From the NCBI RefSeq assembly GCF_015291705.1, contig NZ_CP030050.1, positions 8,556,001 through 8,620,000 on the forward strand: a stretch of 64,000 bases of DNA. Reading direction: 5' to 3'. Numbering within the stretch: position 1 is the first letter of the stretch; every line of letters starts with the position of its first letter. The DNA is from Bradyrhizobium arachidis (GTDB lineage: Bacteria; Pseudomonadota; Alphaproteobacteria; Rhizobiales; Xanthobacteraceae). Of the stretch, positions 1 through 8,632 are shown piece after piece. A model generated the notes under the pieces. The model was given only the letters and a program-made list of their open reading frames with translations. It was not told where the DNA came from and did not search any database. The translations under genes and the position numbers were made by a program.

Positions 1-382
1 GGTCGAGCGGTTCCGGGCCCAGACGACCGTGCTGTCGCAGGCTGAAATCCACCCCAGGGCGAGGTTGAAAACGGTCGGAAGCATCTGATTTGCCTTAAGA
101 AGCCGTGTGTTTTTCGGCCACAGGCAAATGGTTTTTGAGTTCCTGGCGCCTTGTCGACCAAAGGCCGGAAAGGCGCCAGGCAAGCACATTATATCTTTGA
201 AATAATTATATAATCGAACGATCTCGCGTCGTTTTTGATCGCGATCTTTCACGTCCTTTCACGCTCTTGTGATGGCCTCTTGGGAACGAATCCCACCAAT
301 ACTACGTTGTTGGGCACCGGAAGCATGAACCTGCCTGAAACGGCCGGCGACTACTTCGGGTAGATGGCGGCAGGAGGCTTCC
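1..382. other. Left-edge non-coding region
   Basis: No convincing gene is visible. A frame open from the edge (positions 2-88, plus strand, TGA at 86-88) could be the last 28 residues of an upstream protein but has no recognisable family signature. An inverted repeat (143-152 with 170-179, 10-bp arms, 17-nt loop) follows and could be a hairpin terminator for such a gene, though no T-run comes after it. The stretch at 186-250 is AT-rich. The candidate stress promoter at 283-309 lies at the right end. Confidence 0.4.
283..309 (+). promoter_or_regulatory. Candidate sigma-EcfG general-stress promoter
   Basis: GGAAC at 283-287 and CGTT at 305-308 are separated by 17 nt. This matches the GGAAC-N16/17-CGTT pattern known for the EcfG general-stress sigma factor of Rhizobiales. 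A start near 315 would give a leader of about 70 nt before the small gene at 383. The match is by eye only. Confidence 0.45.
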
Positions 383-583
383 ATGAACCACTCGATCTAC
401 AGCGCCGATCGCTCGACCCACTTGAAGATTGTGGTCGTGGCCCTCGTCGCAGGGATCGCGGTGGCAGGCCTCGGCATCACGGCACGCTCGGGTTCTGATG
501 AAGGTCTGACCCAGACGGCCCGCGTCATCAAGGCCGGGAAGCCGGTCGTTATCACCAGCTCGAACGCATCCCTCGTTCGATAA
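383..583 (+). CDS. Small single-pass membrane protein, unknown function
   Basis: This 66-residue protein has a polar N-terminus (about 1-15), one hydrophobic segment (about 16-33, VVVALVAGIAVAGLGITA) and a polar tail of about 30 residues, so it is probably anchored in the inner membrane. The ATG at 383 is preceded by a purine-rich GGCAGGAGG Shine-Dalgarno. Upstream is the candidate EcfG promoter and downstream a clear hairpin at 681-711, so it looks like a one-gene unit induced by general stress. I do not recognise a named family. Small membrane proteins of this kind are common in Bradyrhizobium, but the stress role is inferred only from the promoter. Confidence 0.6.
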   Translation: MNHSIYSADRSTHLKIVVVALVAGIAVAGLGITARSGSDEGLTQTARVIKAGKPVVITSSNASLVR

Positions 584-680
584 GGAGATCTGACGAGTTT
601 TTTGAATTCACGCGGCTCTTTACCAGCCCCCCAAAGTCACCGCGTGGATATGTAGACGACCCCAACCCCAAGTCGACTAC

Positions 681-711
681 AGAAAGCGCCCGCCCCCCAC
701 GGGCGCTTTCT
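681..711 (+). terminator. Hairpin terminator candidate
   Basis: An 11-bp perfect stem (681-691 AGAAAGCGCCC with 701-711) encloses a 9-nt loop. It lies about 100 bp after the small gene at 383-583. The right arm itself carries the TTTCT, and no long T-run follows. It could also serve as a bidirectional barrier before the convergent oxidoreductase gene. Confidence 0.5.
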
Positions 712-727
712 CACGTCTGGGGTTCCC

Positions 728-747
728 GTCATTGCGAGCGCAATGAC
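728..747. repeat. Short palindrome GTCATTGCG/CGCAATGAC
   Basis: Nine-base arms (728-736 and 739-747) are separated by AG. A related GCTCGCAATGACGGAGCG string occurs at about 23127-23145. The pair looks like fragments of a dispersed intergenic repeat family. Confidence 0.5.
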
Positions 748-806
748 GGAGCAAGGCGCACAGCCGCGATCCTCCAACCAGCTCCCTGCCAAAGCGTCAC
801 CCGATA

Positions 807-2024
807 CTACCGCGCCCCGTAGGTCGGCGGCGGCGCCTGCACCGTCGGCGCAGCGGCTGCGAACAGCTCGTCCTTGCTGCCCGAGAGCGGCGGATAGATC
901 CGCTTGCAGTTGATGGTCTTCTTGGTCGCCTTCGCTGCTGCACCTGTCGTCCGCACCTCCCGGTCCCAGCCCTCGGTGTAGAGCGCGCCCCAGCCGCCGA
1001 GATCGAGCACGGTCACGTACCAGTCGATCCGCAGCGGCAGCATCGGCCGGCCCGCGAGATCGGCCACGACATTGTGGCCGGCGAAACGGCCCATCGGCCG
1101 CGCGAACTGGCAGGACATCACGGTCGGATGTAAGCCATCGACGACGCTGGAGGCGACATCGCCGGCCGCGAACACGCCGCCGACATCCGCGACCCGCATG
1201 AAGGGATCGACCAGGAGGCGCCCGAGGCGATCACGCGCATCCGGAAAGCTCGCCGCGAGACGGCTTGCACGCATCCCGGCGCACCAGATCACCGTCTGCG
1301 TCGGGATGAACTCGCCCGAGCTCAGGTGCATGCCGGCGGCCTCGACCGATGCGACACGCACGCCGAGCCGCGTCTCGACCTCGAGCGAGGCAAGCGCGGT
1401 CTCGATCACCGGTCGCGCATGCACGCCGATGGTGGCGCCGACCGCCGGATTGGGATCGACCAGGATGATACGGCGACTGCCGGTGATACCTGCACGCGCC
1501 AGCCGGTCCGGCATCTCGGCCGCGACCTCGATGCCGGTGAAGCCGGCGCCGACCACCACGACCGTCGAGCGACCCGGCGACGGCGCGCTGTGTCCGAGCG
1601 AGGTGAGATGCTCCTCGAGATTGAGCGCCGCAGCATAGGTATCGACGTCGAACGCATGCTCGGCGAGGCCCGGAATGTCGGGCCGCATCACCTCGCTGCC
1701 GAGCGCCAGCACCAGGCGGTCGTATCTCAGCGTCTCATCGCCGCGGTCGGTGACCAGCGAAATCTCACGCCGTGCCGGATCGATGGTCTCGACCTCACCG
1801 ATGCCGTGACTGACACCGATCGGATCGAGCAGTTGCGGCAGCGGGATGGCGACCTCGGAAAGATCGGCCTCGTAATTGCGCACGCGGATGTTGTGATAGG
1901 GATTGCGGTCAATGAGGCGGATCTCGATGTCGCTGACAGCACCGATCTCCTCGCGCATGCGCGCAGCACCGATGGCCGCCCACAGGCCTGCAAACCCGGC
2001 GCCGAGCACGACGATACGCGCCAT
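807..2024 (-). CDS. NAD(P)/FAD-dependent oxidoreductase, NDH-2-like
   Basis: This 405-residue two-dinucleotide-binding-domain flavoprotein belongs to the type II NADH dehydrogenase family. The N-terminal FAD Rossmann motif is VVLGAGFAGLWAA (about 5-17), and the second, NAD-binding, motif is VVVGAGFTGIEVA (about 156-168). A C-terminal FAD motif (FAAGDVASS) lies near residue 290. Family members pass electrons from NADH to quinone at the inner face of the membrane without pumping protons. No membrane anchor is obvious, so another acceptor is possible. The AraC regulator gene lies just upstream on the same strand, 117 bp away, and may control it. Substrate and acceptor cannot be fixed from sequence. 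Confidence 0.8.
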   Translation of the reverse strand: MARIVVLGAGFAGLWAAIGAARMREEIGAVSDIEIRLIDRNPYHNIRVRNYEADLSEVAIPLPQLLDPIGVSHGIGEVETIDPARREISLVTDRGDETLRYDRLVLALGSEVMRPDIPGLAEHAFDVDTYAAALNLEEHLTSLGHSAPSPGRSTVVVVGAGFTGIEVAAEMPDRLARAGITGSRRIILVDPNPAVGATIGVHARPVIETALASLEVETRLGVRVASVEAAGMHLSSGEFIPTQTVIWCAGMRASRLAASFPDARDRLGRLLVDPFMRVADVGGVFAAGDVASSVVDGLHPTVMSCQFARPMGRFAGHNVVADLAGRPMLPLRIDWYVTVLDLGGWGALYTEGWDREVRTTGAAAKATKKTINCKRIYPPLSGSKDELFAAAAPTVQAPPPTYGAR

Positions 2025-2141
2025 CTCCGCCTACTACGCTTTCCCAAGGATTCCTACGGTCTGCCCGCACAGGCAGATATAGCGCATTCGCCCCGGCCGA
2101 CCAACTGCGGCAGCACCGCGCCCGCTGCACAAAAACGTGGC

Positions 2142-3101
2142 TCAGGCCTCGCGCAATTCCGACGGCGTCGCGCCAAAGCGCTTGCGGAAGGCGCGGTTGA
2201 AATAGGACAGATCGGAGAAGCCCGAGGAGTGCGCGATGTCGCTGATCTTGCGCGCCCTGGCGCGGGGATCGCCGAGCAGCTTGCGCGCCTGCAACAGGCG
2301 CTGCTCCAGCACGAATTCGGTGAAGGTGGTGCCGGCCTGCTCGAACAGGCGTTGCGCCTGGCGCGGGCTGAGCCCCGAGCGCGTCGCTATCTCGGACAGG
2401 CAGAGATCGTTGCGGCCGAGCGCGGCCATCACGTCGGCGCGCATGAGATCGAGACGCGCCGCGGCATGTCCGCGCCCGCGGGCGAGGCTTGCATGCTCGG
2501 CATCGGTGCCGAGCAAGAGGCCGACGAGATCGACCATGTGCTGCGCGGTCAGGCGCTGGCCGACGGCATCGAGATGCGGCGCGTGATGGGCGGCAAGCGC
2601 GTGATAGCGGAAGATGGTCTCGGCCACCGCACCATCAGAGAGCACTTGCGACAGCTTCTCCTCCGCGCGCGGATTGATGTCGAGCAGCGCGCGGCGCGGC
2701 ATGCGGATAGTGGTGAAGCGGTCCTCGTCGGTGTGGCCGACGGTGCCGGTGACGCTCATGTCGACCAGCACCATCTGCGCCGGCGCAAGCTCGACGGTAT
2801 GGCCGTTCTGCCCGACCCGGACGAGGCCCGCATGGGCCGATATCAGCACGAGGTCGTTGCTGCCGTCGGCAAGATGGCTCTGCGTGCGCGTGTATTGCGC
2901 CGAGGCGCCCTCGGGAATGGCGAGCGCGATATTGTCGACCACGCTGACCTGGAGCCGGCAATCGATGCTGTCGCCGTGGCTCGGCCCGATATCGAGGCCG
3001 CAGGGACCGAAGGCCCGCTCGCGCCAATGCTCGAAGGCCGGACCGTGCGGCAGTCCTGAATATTGGTGGACGAAGATGCCCGGCGTCCTTGCTGCATCCA
3101 T
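2142..3101 (-). CDS. AraC-family transcriptional regulator
   Basis: The protein has 319 residues. The N-terminal part (about 20-200) resembles the AraC-binding-like sensory domain. The C-terminal 100 residues carry the double helix-turn-helix, including LSEIATRSGLSPRQAQRLF and ISDIAHSSGFSDLSYFNRAF, the AraC/XylS signature. The start is ATG at 3101. The oxidoreductase gene follows on the same strand, 117 bp away, and is the most likely target. The ligand is unknown. Confidence 0.85.
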   Translation of the reverse strand: MDAARTPGIFVHQYSGLPHGPAFEHWRERAFGPCGLDIGPSHGDSIDCRLQVSVVDNIALAIPEGASAQYTRTQSHLADGSNDLVLISAHAGLVRVGQNGHTVELAPAQMVLVDMSVTGTVGHTDEDRFTTIRMPRRALLDINPRAEEKLSQVLSDGAVAETIFRYHALAAHHAPHLDAVGQRLTAQHMVDLVGLLLGTDAEHASLARGRGHAAARLDLMRADVMAALGRNDLCLSEIATRSGLSPRQAQRLFEQAGTTFTEFVLEQRLLQARKLLGDPRARARKISDIAHSSGFSDLSYFNRAFRKRFGATPSELREA

Positions 3102-3267
3102 CTGATTTCCTGCCCCTCTCCGGCATCATGATCGGCGACGCCGACTGCAAATTCCGGGCATTTGACGCCCAGAATTGCGGGGAGGTTCAAATCGGGGCCG
3201 GATTTGGCGAGATTTGTCGGAATGCGACGGCAGGATGGACCGTGGCGACAGGAACCAGCTCTGTCGC

Positions 3268-4320
3268 CTACTTCTTCGCGGGGGCCTGCGGCTGGGACGG
3301 CGGCACGGTCTCGATCAGCTTGCCGGAAAACACCGGCGCGGAGGTCGGCTCTCCCGTCGGCGAGCCGCCGGCCTGCTCGACGGTGACGGCGTAGGTGGCG
3401 CCGCTGACGACGTCGGCATCATAGGAGCCGAGCACCGGACGCGCCGTGAAATCGCCAGAGCTGATCACGCCGAGCGAGCGCGGGCGCGGCAGCTTGTCGG
3501 AGATCAGCCAGAGCTCGAAACTCTTCCCGGGCTCCGGCGTCGCGCCGACCTTGCGCACCGTGAAATTCCGCGTCGCGCCGTCGATGGTGAGAATGAAGGC
3601 CGGGCCGCCGCCCTGGCCCTGCAACAGCGCCACATATTGCGCAGAGGCGGCGAGCGGCGCCGCCGGCGTCTTCACCTCCACGGTCTGGATGCGCGGTGCG
3701 GGACGCAACGCACCCGGCAGCGCGTCGGGCCGGAAGATCTGGAGTGACAGCGTCACCAGCAGCGCGGCCGCAAGCGCACCGACTGAGGATGCGATGGTGC
3801 GCCAGCGCTTCACGCGGCCCTCGAGATAGATCACGTTGGTGTCGTCGACGATCGGCACCTGCTGCACGCGCACGACGTCGGGATCGGGCGCGTGGACCTG
3901 CGGCATGAAGACCGGCGCGATGTCGCCAATCGCATCAGGTGAAGTCCGCATCGTCTCGGGCTGCTCTGCCTCGGCAGGCTGCGGCTCTGGCTCCGGCGTC
4001 TGCTCGGACGGCAAGTCCGGCGGCGCGGTTTCGACCGGCGGAGGTGGCGGCGGCGGCACGACTGCGGACGGGGCCGGCGGCTCCTGCGCAAGCGCCGTGC
4101 GCGCGATCTCGGACCTGATGTTCTCCCACACGATCGGACGCGGCTCGATATTGCCGACCATCTGGTTGAGGACGCCGAGCCGGTAAGACCAGGCCTGCAC
4201 GATGTCGGCGAACGCCCTGTCCACCGCCATCATGGTCTCGACCTGCGCGCGCTCCTCGGCATCGAGCGTACCGAGCGCATATTCCGCGGCGAGCGCGATA
4301 TGGTCCTCAGTGTAGGCCAT
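3268..4320 (-). CDS. Anti-sigma factor, RskA/anti-sigma-K type
   Basis: This is a 350-residue membrane anti-sigma factor. The N-terminal cytoplasmic domain (HIALAAEYALGTLDAEERAQ, about 6-25) is typical of RskA-like sigma binders. A Pro/Glu-rich linker (about 80-160) precedes a single membrane segment (about 170-190), and the C-terminal domain is periplasmic. ATG at 4320 was chosen. A TTG five bases after the sigma gene's stop would add 11 residues without a better ribosome site. The gene sits 37 bp downstream of the ECF sigma gene on the same strand, the standard cotranscribed partner arrangement. The triggering signal is unknown. Confidence 0.8.
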   Translation of the reverse strand: MAYTEDHIALAAEYALGTLDAEERAQVETMMAVDRAFADIVQAWSYRLGVLNQMVGNIEPRPIVWENIRSEIARTALAQEPPAPSAVVPPPPPPPVETAPPDLPSEQTPEPEPQPAEAEQPETMRTSPDAIGDIAPVFMPQVHAPDPDVVRVQQVPIVDDTNVIYLEGRVKRWRTIASSVGALAAALLVTLSLQIFRPDALPGALRPAPRIQTVEVKTPAAPLAASAQYVALLQGQGGGPAFILTIDGATRNFTVRKVGATPEPGKSFELWLISDKLPRPRSLGVISSGDFTARPVLGSYDADVVSGATYAVTVEQAGGSPTGEPTSAPVFSGKLIETVPPSQPQAPAKK

Positions 4321-4357
4321 CAATTGCAGTCCAGACCCAACCTCACAGTGCAAGATC

Positions 4358-4903
4358 TCATAGTCCGAGGCACTCCCGGATATCCAACATGCTGCGCCGC
4401 AGCCACGTCTTCACCGTGTTGACGGGCGCGGCGAACTTCTCCGCCAGCTGCTCGCGGCTCCAGCCGTTGTAATAGGCGAGAAGGACGAGCCTCTGACGAT
4501 CCGGCTCGAGCCGGCCGACGCATTCCAAAAGCCGCTTCAACTCCTCGGTCATCTCCCGCCGCGCCAGCGGATCGGGACTGTCGGCCGCAACCTCCATCGC
4601 CTGAGGCTCTTCCTCGATGGAGACTTCGGACTTCTTGCGGACGATGTCGATGGCGCGGTTGCGCGCGATCGACGCCATCCACGTGATCGGCGACGACAAG
4701 GCCGGATTGAACTGGGCGGCACCGTTCCAGATCTTGACGTAGGTCTCCTGAATGACCTCCTCTGCGAGATCCTGTCGGCGCAAGATACGGAGCACGACGC
4801 CATAAAGTTTCGCCCGCGTGGCGGCGTAGAGACGCTCGAACGCGGCCTGGTCGCCCTTCGCCACCGCCTCGATCAGCCCGACCAGCTCTGCTGGCGTCAG
4901 CAT
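4358..4903 (-). CDS. ECF sigma factor (SigK-like)
   Basis: The 181-residue protein has sigma region 2 (about 20-90, including DLAEEVIQETYVKIW and the DNA-melting helix WMASIARNRAIDIVRKK). Region 4 follows at about 120-175 and ends in a helix-turn-helix (YYNGWSREQLAEKFAAPVNT). The length is normal for the ECF family. It directs RNA polymerase to a small regulon and is probably held inactive by the anti-sigma factor encoded 37 bp downstream. No autoregulated promoter motif was obvious in the 180 bp upstream. Confidence 0.85.
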   Translation of the reverse strand: MLTPAELVGLIEAVAKGDQAAFERLYAATRAKLYGVVLRILRRQDLAEEVIQETYVKIWNGAAQFNPALSSPITWMASIARNRAIDIVRKKSEVSIEEEPQAMEVAADSPDPLARREMTEELKRLLECVGRLEPDRQRLVLLAYYNGWSREQLAEKFAAPVNTVKTWLRRSMLDIRECLGL

Positions 4904-5023
4904 TCAGTCCCCCAAACGCGCACGGCTCCGCCACTTTTCGCGCAGGCCCTGGCACTCCGCTACCATAGCCCGCGGCAAAGCCGACCACCAAGGGGGCGCG
5001 GCGCCACACTGTGGACAGCAAAC

Positions 5024-5053
5024 GCAAAAACCCGGACCTTGCGGTCCGGGTTT
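5024..5053 (-). terminator. Intrinsic terminator after fliJ
   Basis: A stem of 11 bp (5028-5038 with 5043-5053) with a 4-nt loop is followed on the minus strand by TTTTTGCG. It lies 34 bp past the fliJ stop and ends the fliI-fliJ transcript before the ECF sigma gene. Confidence 0.75.
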
Positions 5054-5086
5054 CGCGAATTTCTCGGCAGGTTGGCGCTGGCGCCT

Positions 5087-5506
5087 TTAGGCGACGGCCC
5101 CGATTCGGGCGCGCATCAGGCCGATGCTGTCGAGGTCGGCCTGCTCGCGGGCGTTCTCCTCGGCGCGTTCGCGGGCCTGGTCGCGCTCGTCGAGCAGCTC
5201 GACCTTCTTCAGCTCCTCGAAGGCTTCGGCCAGCGCGGCCTTGGCTTCGTCGAGCTGGCCCTTGAGCTCGTCGGCCGAGCGGGTCAGGTTCTCGCGGCGC
5301 TGGATCGCGGCCTTGGCATAGGTCGGGTAGGCGAAATGCGAGGGATCGTTGATCCCGGCGCGCTCCTGCTCGGTCTGGATCTCGCGTTCGAGATCGACCG
5401 ACATCCGCTGGAAGTCGGCGATCATGGTCTCGATCTGGGTGACCCGGCGGCGCTTCTCGTCGACCTGAAACTTCTTCAGGCGGATGAGGGTATCTCGTGA
5501 CTTCAT
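5087..5506 (-). CDS. fliJ: Flagellar export chaperone/stalk protein FliJ
   Basis: This is a 139-residue, almost wholly alpha-helical charged coiled-coil protein, the size and form of FliJ. FliJ is the central stalk of the flagellar type III export ATPase and helps deliver export substrates. The weakly conserved family is identified mainly by the coiled coil (heptads about 5-60 and 75-120) and by the position directly downstream of fliI, 121 bp away on the same strand. A short palindrome (GGCCCAATTTGGGCC, 5566-5580) lies in the fliI-fliJ gap. A strong intrinsic terminator follows. Confidence 0.85.
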   Translation of the reverse strand: MKSRDTLIRLKKFQVDEKRRRVTQIETMIADFQRMSVDLEREIQTEQERAGINDPSHFAYPTYAKAAIQRRENLTRSADELKGQLDEAKAALAEAFEELKKVELLDERDQARERAEENAREQADLDSIGLMRARIGAVA

Positions 5507-5627
5507 CGACTCGTACTCCCCAGAAGTCCCCTAGCTGCGCGTGGGACAACACCGGTCTCCCCACAGGCCCAATTTGGGCCAAGACCGGCTCTACTACTCT
5601 GTGGGGTCGGATGATGACGCGACAAAG

Positions 5628-6953
5628 TTAGCGTTCCGTTTCCAAATTCCCGAGGATCTGTGCCAACTGGCGATAGCCGTCGGCCAGTGATGCATTTTCG
5701 TCCTTGCGCTGGCGCAGGAAGGCCTCCAGCGGCTCGTGCAGGCGGATCGCCTCGTCGACCTCGGGGCTGGAGCCGGCGCGGTAGGCGCCGAGCCGGATCA
5801 ACTCCTCCATGTCGGCATAGGTCGCCATCACCTGCCGCGCCCGCTGGATGGTCGGCCAGAACTGCGGGTCGGCCGATTTCGGCATGGTGCGGGAGACGGA
5901 TTTGAGGATGTTGATCGCGGGGTAGCGGCCGCGCTCGGCGATCGAGCGCTGCATCACGATATGGCCGTCGAGGATGCCGCGCACCGCGTCCGCAATCGGC
6001 TCGTTATGGTCGTCGCCGTCGACCAGCACGGTGAAGATCGCGGTGATGGCACCCTCGCGGAGGCCCGGTCCGGCACGTTCCAGCAGCTTCGGCAGCTCGG
6101 TGAAGACGGTCGGCGTATAGCCCTTGGCGGTCGGCGGCTCGCCGGCGGAGAGGCCGATCTCGCGCTGCGCCATGGCAAAGCGCGTCACCGAGTCCATCAG
6201 GCAGAGGACATCCTTGTCCTCATCGCGAAAATATTCGGCGACCGCGAGGGTCAGATACGCCGCCTGTCGCCGCATCAGCGCCGGCTCGTCGGAGGTCGCG
6301 ACCACGACGACGGAGCGCGCGAGGCCCTCCTCGCCGAGATCGTCCTGCAAGAACTCCTGCACCTCGCGGCCTCGCTCGCCGATCAGCCCGATGACGCTGA
6401 CCGCGGCATCGACGTTGCGTGCGAGCATCGAGAGCAGCACCGATTTGCCGACGCCGGAGCCTGCGAAGATGCCCATGCGCTGGCCGCGGCAGCAGGTAAG
6501 GAAGGTGTTCATCGCGCGCACGCCGAGATCCAGCGGGCTGCCGACGCGTTTGCGCGAATGCGCCGGCGGCGGCGAATTGCGGTACGGCATCGGCGAGGAG
6601 CCTTGCGGCAGCGGCCCCTTGCCGTCGATCGGCTCGCCCAGCGCATTGACGACGCGGCCGAGCCAGGCCGACGACGGCCGCACTTGATTTGCGGCATTGG
6701 CGATCACCGCCTTGCAGCCGCGGCGCACGCCATCGAGTCCCGCGAACGGCATCACGACAGCGTTGTTGCCGGAGAAGCCGATCACTTCGCAGGGAATAGA
6801 GCGATTGGCGCCGGTCTCGATCACGAGCCGCGCGCCGACCGACATCGCATGAATGGGTCCGGCGACCTCGACCATCAGGCCGCGCACGCCGACGACGCGG
6901 CCATAAATGTTGACGCCGTCGATGTCACCGATCTGTTCGGCAAGAGCCTTCAT
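5628..6953 (-). CDS. fliI: Flagellar protein export ATPase FliI
   Basis: This 441-residue F1-beta-like ATPase powers flagellar type III export at the cytoplasmic membrane. The Walker A motif AGSGVGKS is at 164-171, followed by [15 protein letters not shown] and the Walker B region [12 protein letters not shown]. The length and the substrate-sensing C-terminus are typical. The gene faces away from ctrA across a 400-bp spacer that holds a CtrA-like box (7024-7039), so cell-cycle control of flagellar export is plausible. fliJ follows on the same strand. Confidence 0.95.
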   Translation of the reverse strand: MKALAEQIGDIDGVNIYGRVVGVRGLMVEVAGPIHAMSVGARLVIETGANRSIPCEVIGFSGNNAVVMPFAGLDGVRRGCKAVIANAANQVRPSSAWLGRVVNALGEPIDGKGPLPQGSSPMPYRNSPPPAHSRKRVGSPLDLGVRAMNTFLTCCRGQRMGIFAGSGVGKSVLLSMLARNVDAAVSVIGLIGERGREVQEFLQDDLGEEGLARSVVVVATSDEPALMRRQAAYLTLAVAEYFRDEDKDVLCLMDSVTRFAMAQREIGLSAGEPPTAKGYTPTVFTELPKLLERAGPGLREGAITAIFTVLVDGDDHNEPIADAVRGILDGHIVMQRSIAERGRYPAINILKSVSRTMPKSADPQFWPTIQRARQVMATYADMEELIRLGAYRAGSSPEVDEAIRLHEPLEAFLRQRKDENASLADGYRQLAQILGNLETER

Positions 6954-7023
6954 CAGGTGTGCGCCTTCATGATTTGGCCCTCACCGTGGAAACCTTAAGT
7001 TTCGCCATATTTCTGAACGGCGC

Positions 7024-7039
7024 TTAACTTCGTGTTTAC
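7024..7039. promoter_or_regulatory. CtrA-box-like site (TTAA-N7-TTTAC)
   Basis: TTAA (7024-7027), seven bases, then TTTAC (7035-7039). The consensus is TTAA-N7-TTAAC, so there is one mismatch. Read on the minus strand it is also close (TAAA-N7-TTAAG). It lies 71 bp upstream of fliI and about 315 bp upstream of ctrA. Confidence 0.4.
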
Positions 7040-7246
7040 CCGCATCATTAATCATTGCGTCACTGTCTTTGTGACTGAGCGTGACTCCCCTTCAGAAGAA
7101 GGCTGAGTCGCGGGAGTCGGTTAGCGCCGTCTCTTAAAGTGGAGCTTGAACGGGATCGGGTGACGAAAGCTGCTTCTCGCGCAACACCTTAGGGCGATTC
7201 GAGAAAAATTGCACCGGGGGGACTTGCGTTCCAGAATCAGGATTTG

Positions 7247-7262
7247 TTAACCATCTGTTGTC
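7247..7262 (+). promoter_or_regulatory. CtrA half-box upstream of ctrA
   Basis: TTAACC begins at 7247 with TTGTC seven bases after TTAA, a partial match to TTAA-N7-TTAAC. It lies about 90 bp upstream of the ctrA start among GANTC sites, a reasonable position for autoregulation. Confidence 0.35.
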
Positions 7263-7353
7263 AGGATCCGAATCAGTTGTTCAAAGGCGTTTTGTTGAGT
7301 GCCGCGAATGCGGCCGACCTGACGCCCAGGAGCGGCGACTATGGGGAACTGGC

Positions 7354-8055
7354 ATGCGCGTTTTGCTGATTGAAGATGACAGCGCCGTCGCGCAGTCGAT
7401 CGAGCTGATGCTGAAGTCTGAGAGCTTCAACGTCTACACGACCGATTTGGGGGAAGAAGGCGTCGATCTCGGTAAGTTATACGATTACGACATTATTCTC
7501 CTCGACCTCAACCTGCCCGACATGTCCGGTTACGACGTGCTCAAGCAGCTGCGGGTCTCCAAGATCAAGACACCGATTCTGATCCTCTCCGGCCTCGCCG
7601 GCATCGAGGACAAGGTCAAGGGTCTCGGCGTCGGCGCCGACGACTATATGACCAAGCCCTTCCACAAGGACGAGCTGGTGGCCCGCATCCACGCGATCGT
7701 GCGCCGCTCCAAGGGTCACGCCCAGTCGGTCATCCAGACCGGCGACCTCGTCGTCAACCTCGACACCAAGACGGTGGAAGTCGGCGGCCAGCGCGTGCAT
7801 CTGACCGGCAAGGAATATCAGATGCTGGAGCTGCTCTCGCTCCGCAAGGGCACGACCCTCACCAAGGAAATGTTCCTCAACCATCTCTATGGCGGCATGG
7901 ACGAGCCCGAGCTGAAGATCATCGACGTCTTCATCTGCAAGCTCCGCAAGAAGCTCGCCAACGCCTCCGAAGGCCGCAACTTCATCGAGACCGTGTGGGG
8001 CCGCGGCTACGTGCTGCGCGAGCCGCACGAGGCCGACGAGCGCATCCCGGCCTGA
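7354..8055 (+). CDS. ctrA: Cell-cycle response regulator CtrA
   Basis: This 233-residue OmpR-family regulator has a receiver domain (1-120, phospho-acceptor Asp51 in [16 protein letters not shown], conserved Lys in [10 protein letters not shown]) and a winged-helix DNA-binding domain (about 125-225, [10 protein letters not shown] and [11 protein letters not shown]). The N-terminus and overall sequence match CtrA, the master regulator of cell cycle, flagella, pili and replication in alphaproteobacteria. ATG at 7354 was chosen. The frame is open further upstream, but CtrA proteins begin at MRVLLIEDD. The C-terminus ends in Ala, as in proteins cleared by ClpXP. Its phosphodonor ChpT is encoded at 17426-18079. 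Confidence 0.96.
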   Translation: MRVLLIEDDSAVAQSIELMLKSESFNVYTTDLGEEGVDLGKLYDYDIILLDLNLPDMSGYDVLKQLRVSKIKTPILILSGLAGIEDKVKGLGVGADDYMTKPFHKDELVARIHAIVRRSKGHAQSVIQTGDLVVNLDTKTVEVGGQRVHLTGKEYQMLELLSLRKGTTLTKEMFLNHLYGGMDEPELKIIDVFICKLRKKLANASEGRNFIETVWGRGYVLREPHEADERIPA

Positions 8056-8106
8056 TCCCTAAGTTTACGTCGCGGGCCCATCGGGGCTCGCTCCTCCCAG
8101 CCTGGA

Positions 8107-8137
8107 CCCCGCCGCAAATGGCGGGGTTTTGTTTTTT
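8107..8137 (+). terminator. Intrinsic terminator of ctrA
   Basis: A GC-rich 7-bp stem (8107-8113 with 8120-8126), a 6-nt loop, then TTTTGTTTTTT. It lies 51 bp past the ctrA stop and is one of the clearest terminators in the window. Confidence 0.85.
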
Positions 8138-8226
8138 GGGGACAGGAGAGCCGCTTCGTCGCTCCCCCGGCATTGAACCGCTATCCTCCCGCCGCCGACG
8201 AATGGTCGCTGCATGATGGGGGAACG

Positions 8227-8631
8227 ATGATCCTGCAATCACTCGCCGGCCTGCCCGCCTTCCTGGTCTATTTCTGCACCGGCCTGATCGCCATCGTGGC
8301 CTATCTGTTCGTCTACACCCGCATCACCCCGCACAACGAGTTCCAGCTGATCCGCGACAACGAGCCGGCCGCGGCGATCGCGCTCGGCCTCAGCCTGCTC
8401 GGCTTCGTCGCGCCGCTGATCAGCGCGATCGCGCATTCGGCCAATGTTCTGGACTGCATGGTCTGGGCGATCATCGCGCTGATCGTGCAGATCATCGTGC
8501 TGTTTCTCGTGAAAGTGCCGGTGCCGAACCTGTCGGCGCGGATCGCCGCCGGTGAGCTTGCGCCCGCGATCTGGCTCGGGCTGTCCTCGCTCGCCGCTGG
8601 CCTCCTGAACGCCGCCTGCATGATCTACTGA
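8227..8631 (+). CDS. DUF350 membrane protein (YjfL-like)
   Basis: A 134-residue, four-helix inner-membrane protein: hydrophobic segments at about 8-30, 49-70, 78-98 and 110-132. The spacing and the conserved acidic/polar loop residues fit DUF350 (E. coli YjfL). ATG at 8227 was chosen. Starts further upstream would add a non-hydrophobic leader. It is the first gene of a tight plus-strand run with the Ser-rich, His-rich and glutathionylspermidine-synthase-like genes, the same order as E. coli yjfL-yjfM-yjfC. The biochemical role is unknown. Confidence 0.75.
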   Translation: MILQSLAGLPAFLVYFCTGLIAIVAYLFVYTRITPHNEFQLIRDNEPAAAIALGLSLLGFVAPLISAIAHSANVLDCMVWAIIALIVQIIVLFLVKVPVPNLSARIAAGELAPAIWLGLSSLAAGLLNAACMIY

Positions 8632-8632
8632 A

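Larger units (their letters stand above)
6954..7353. promoter_or_regulatory. fliI-ctrA divergent control region
   Basis: This 400-bp gene-free spacer carries six GANTC sites (7083, 7105, 7114, 7196, 7234 and 7270), the recognition sequence of the cell-cycle methylase CcrM. Chance would give fewer than one in the 192 bp they span. Two CtrA-like boxes, given separately, are also present. The whole stretch is AT-richer than its neighbours. The layout resembles known ctrA control regions, where hemimethylation and CtrA feedback time transcription. Confidence 0.6.
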
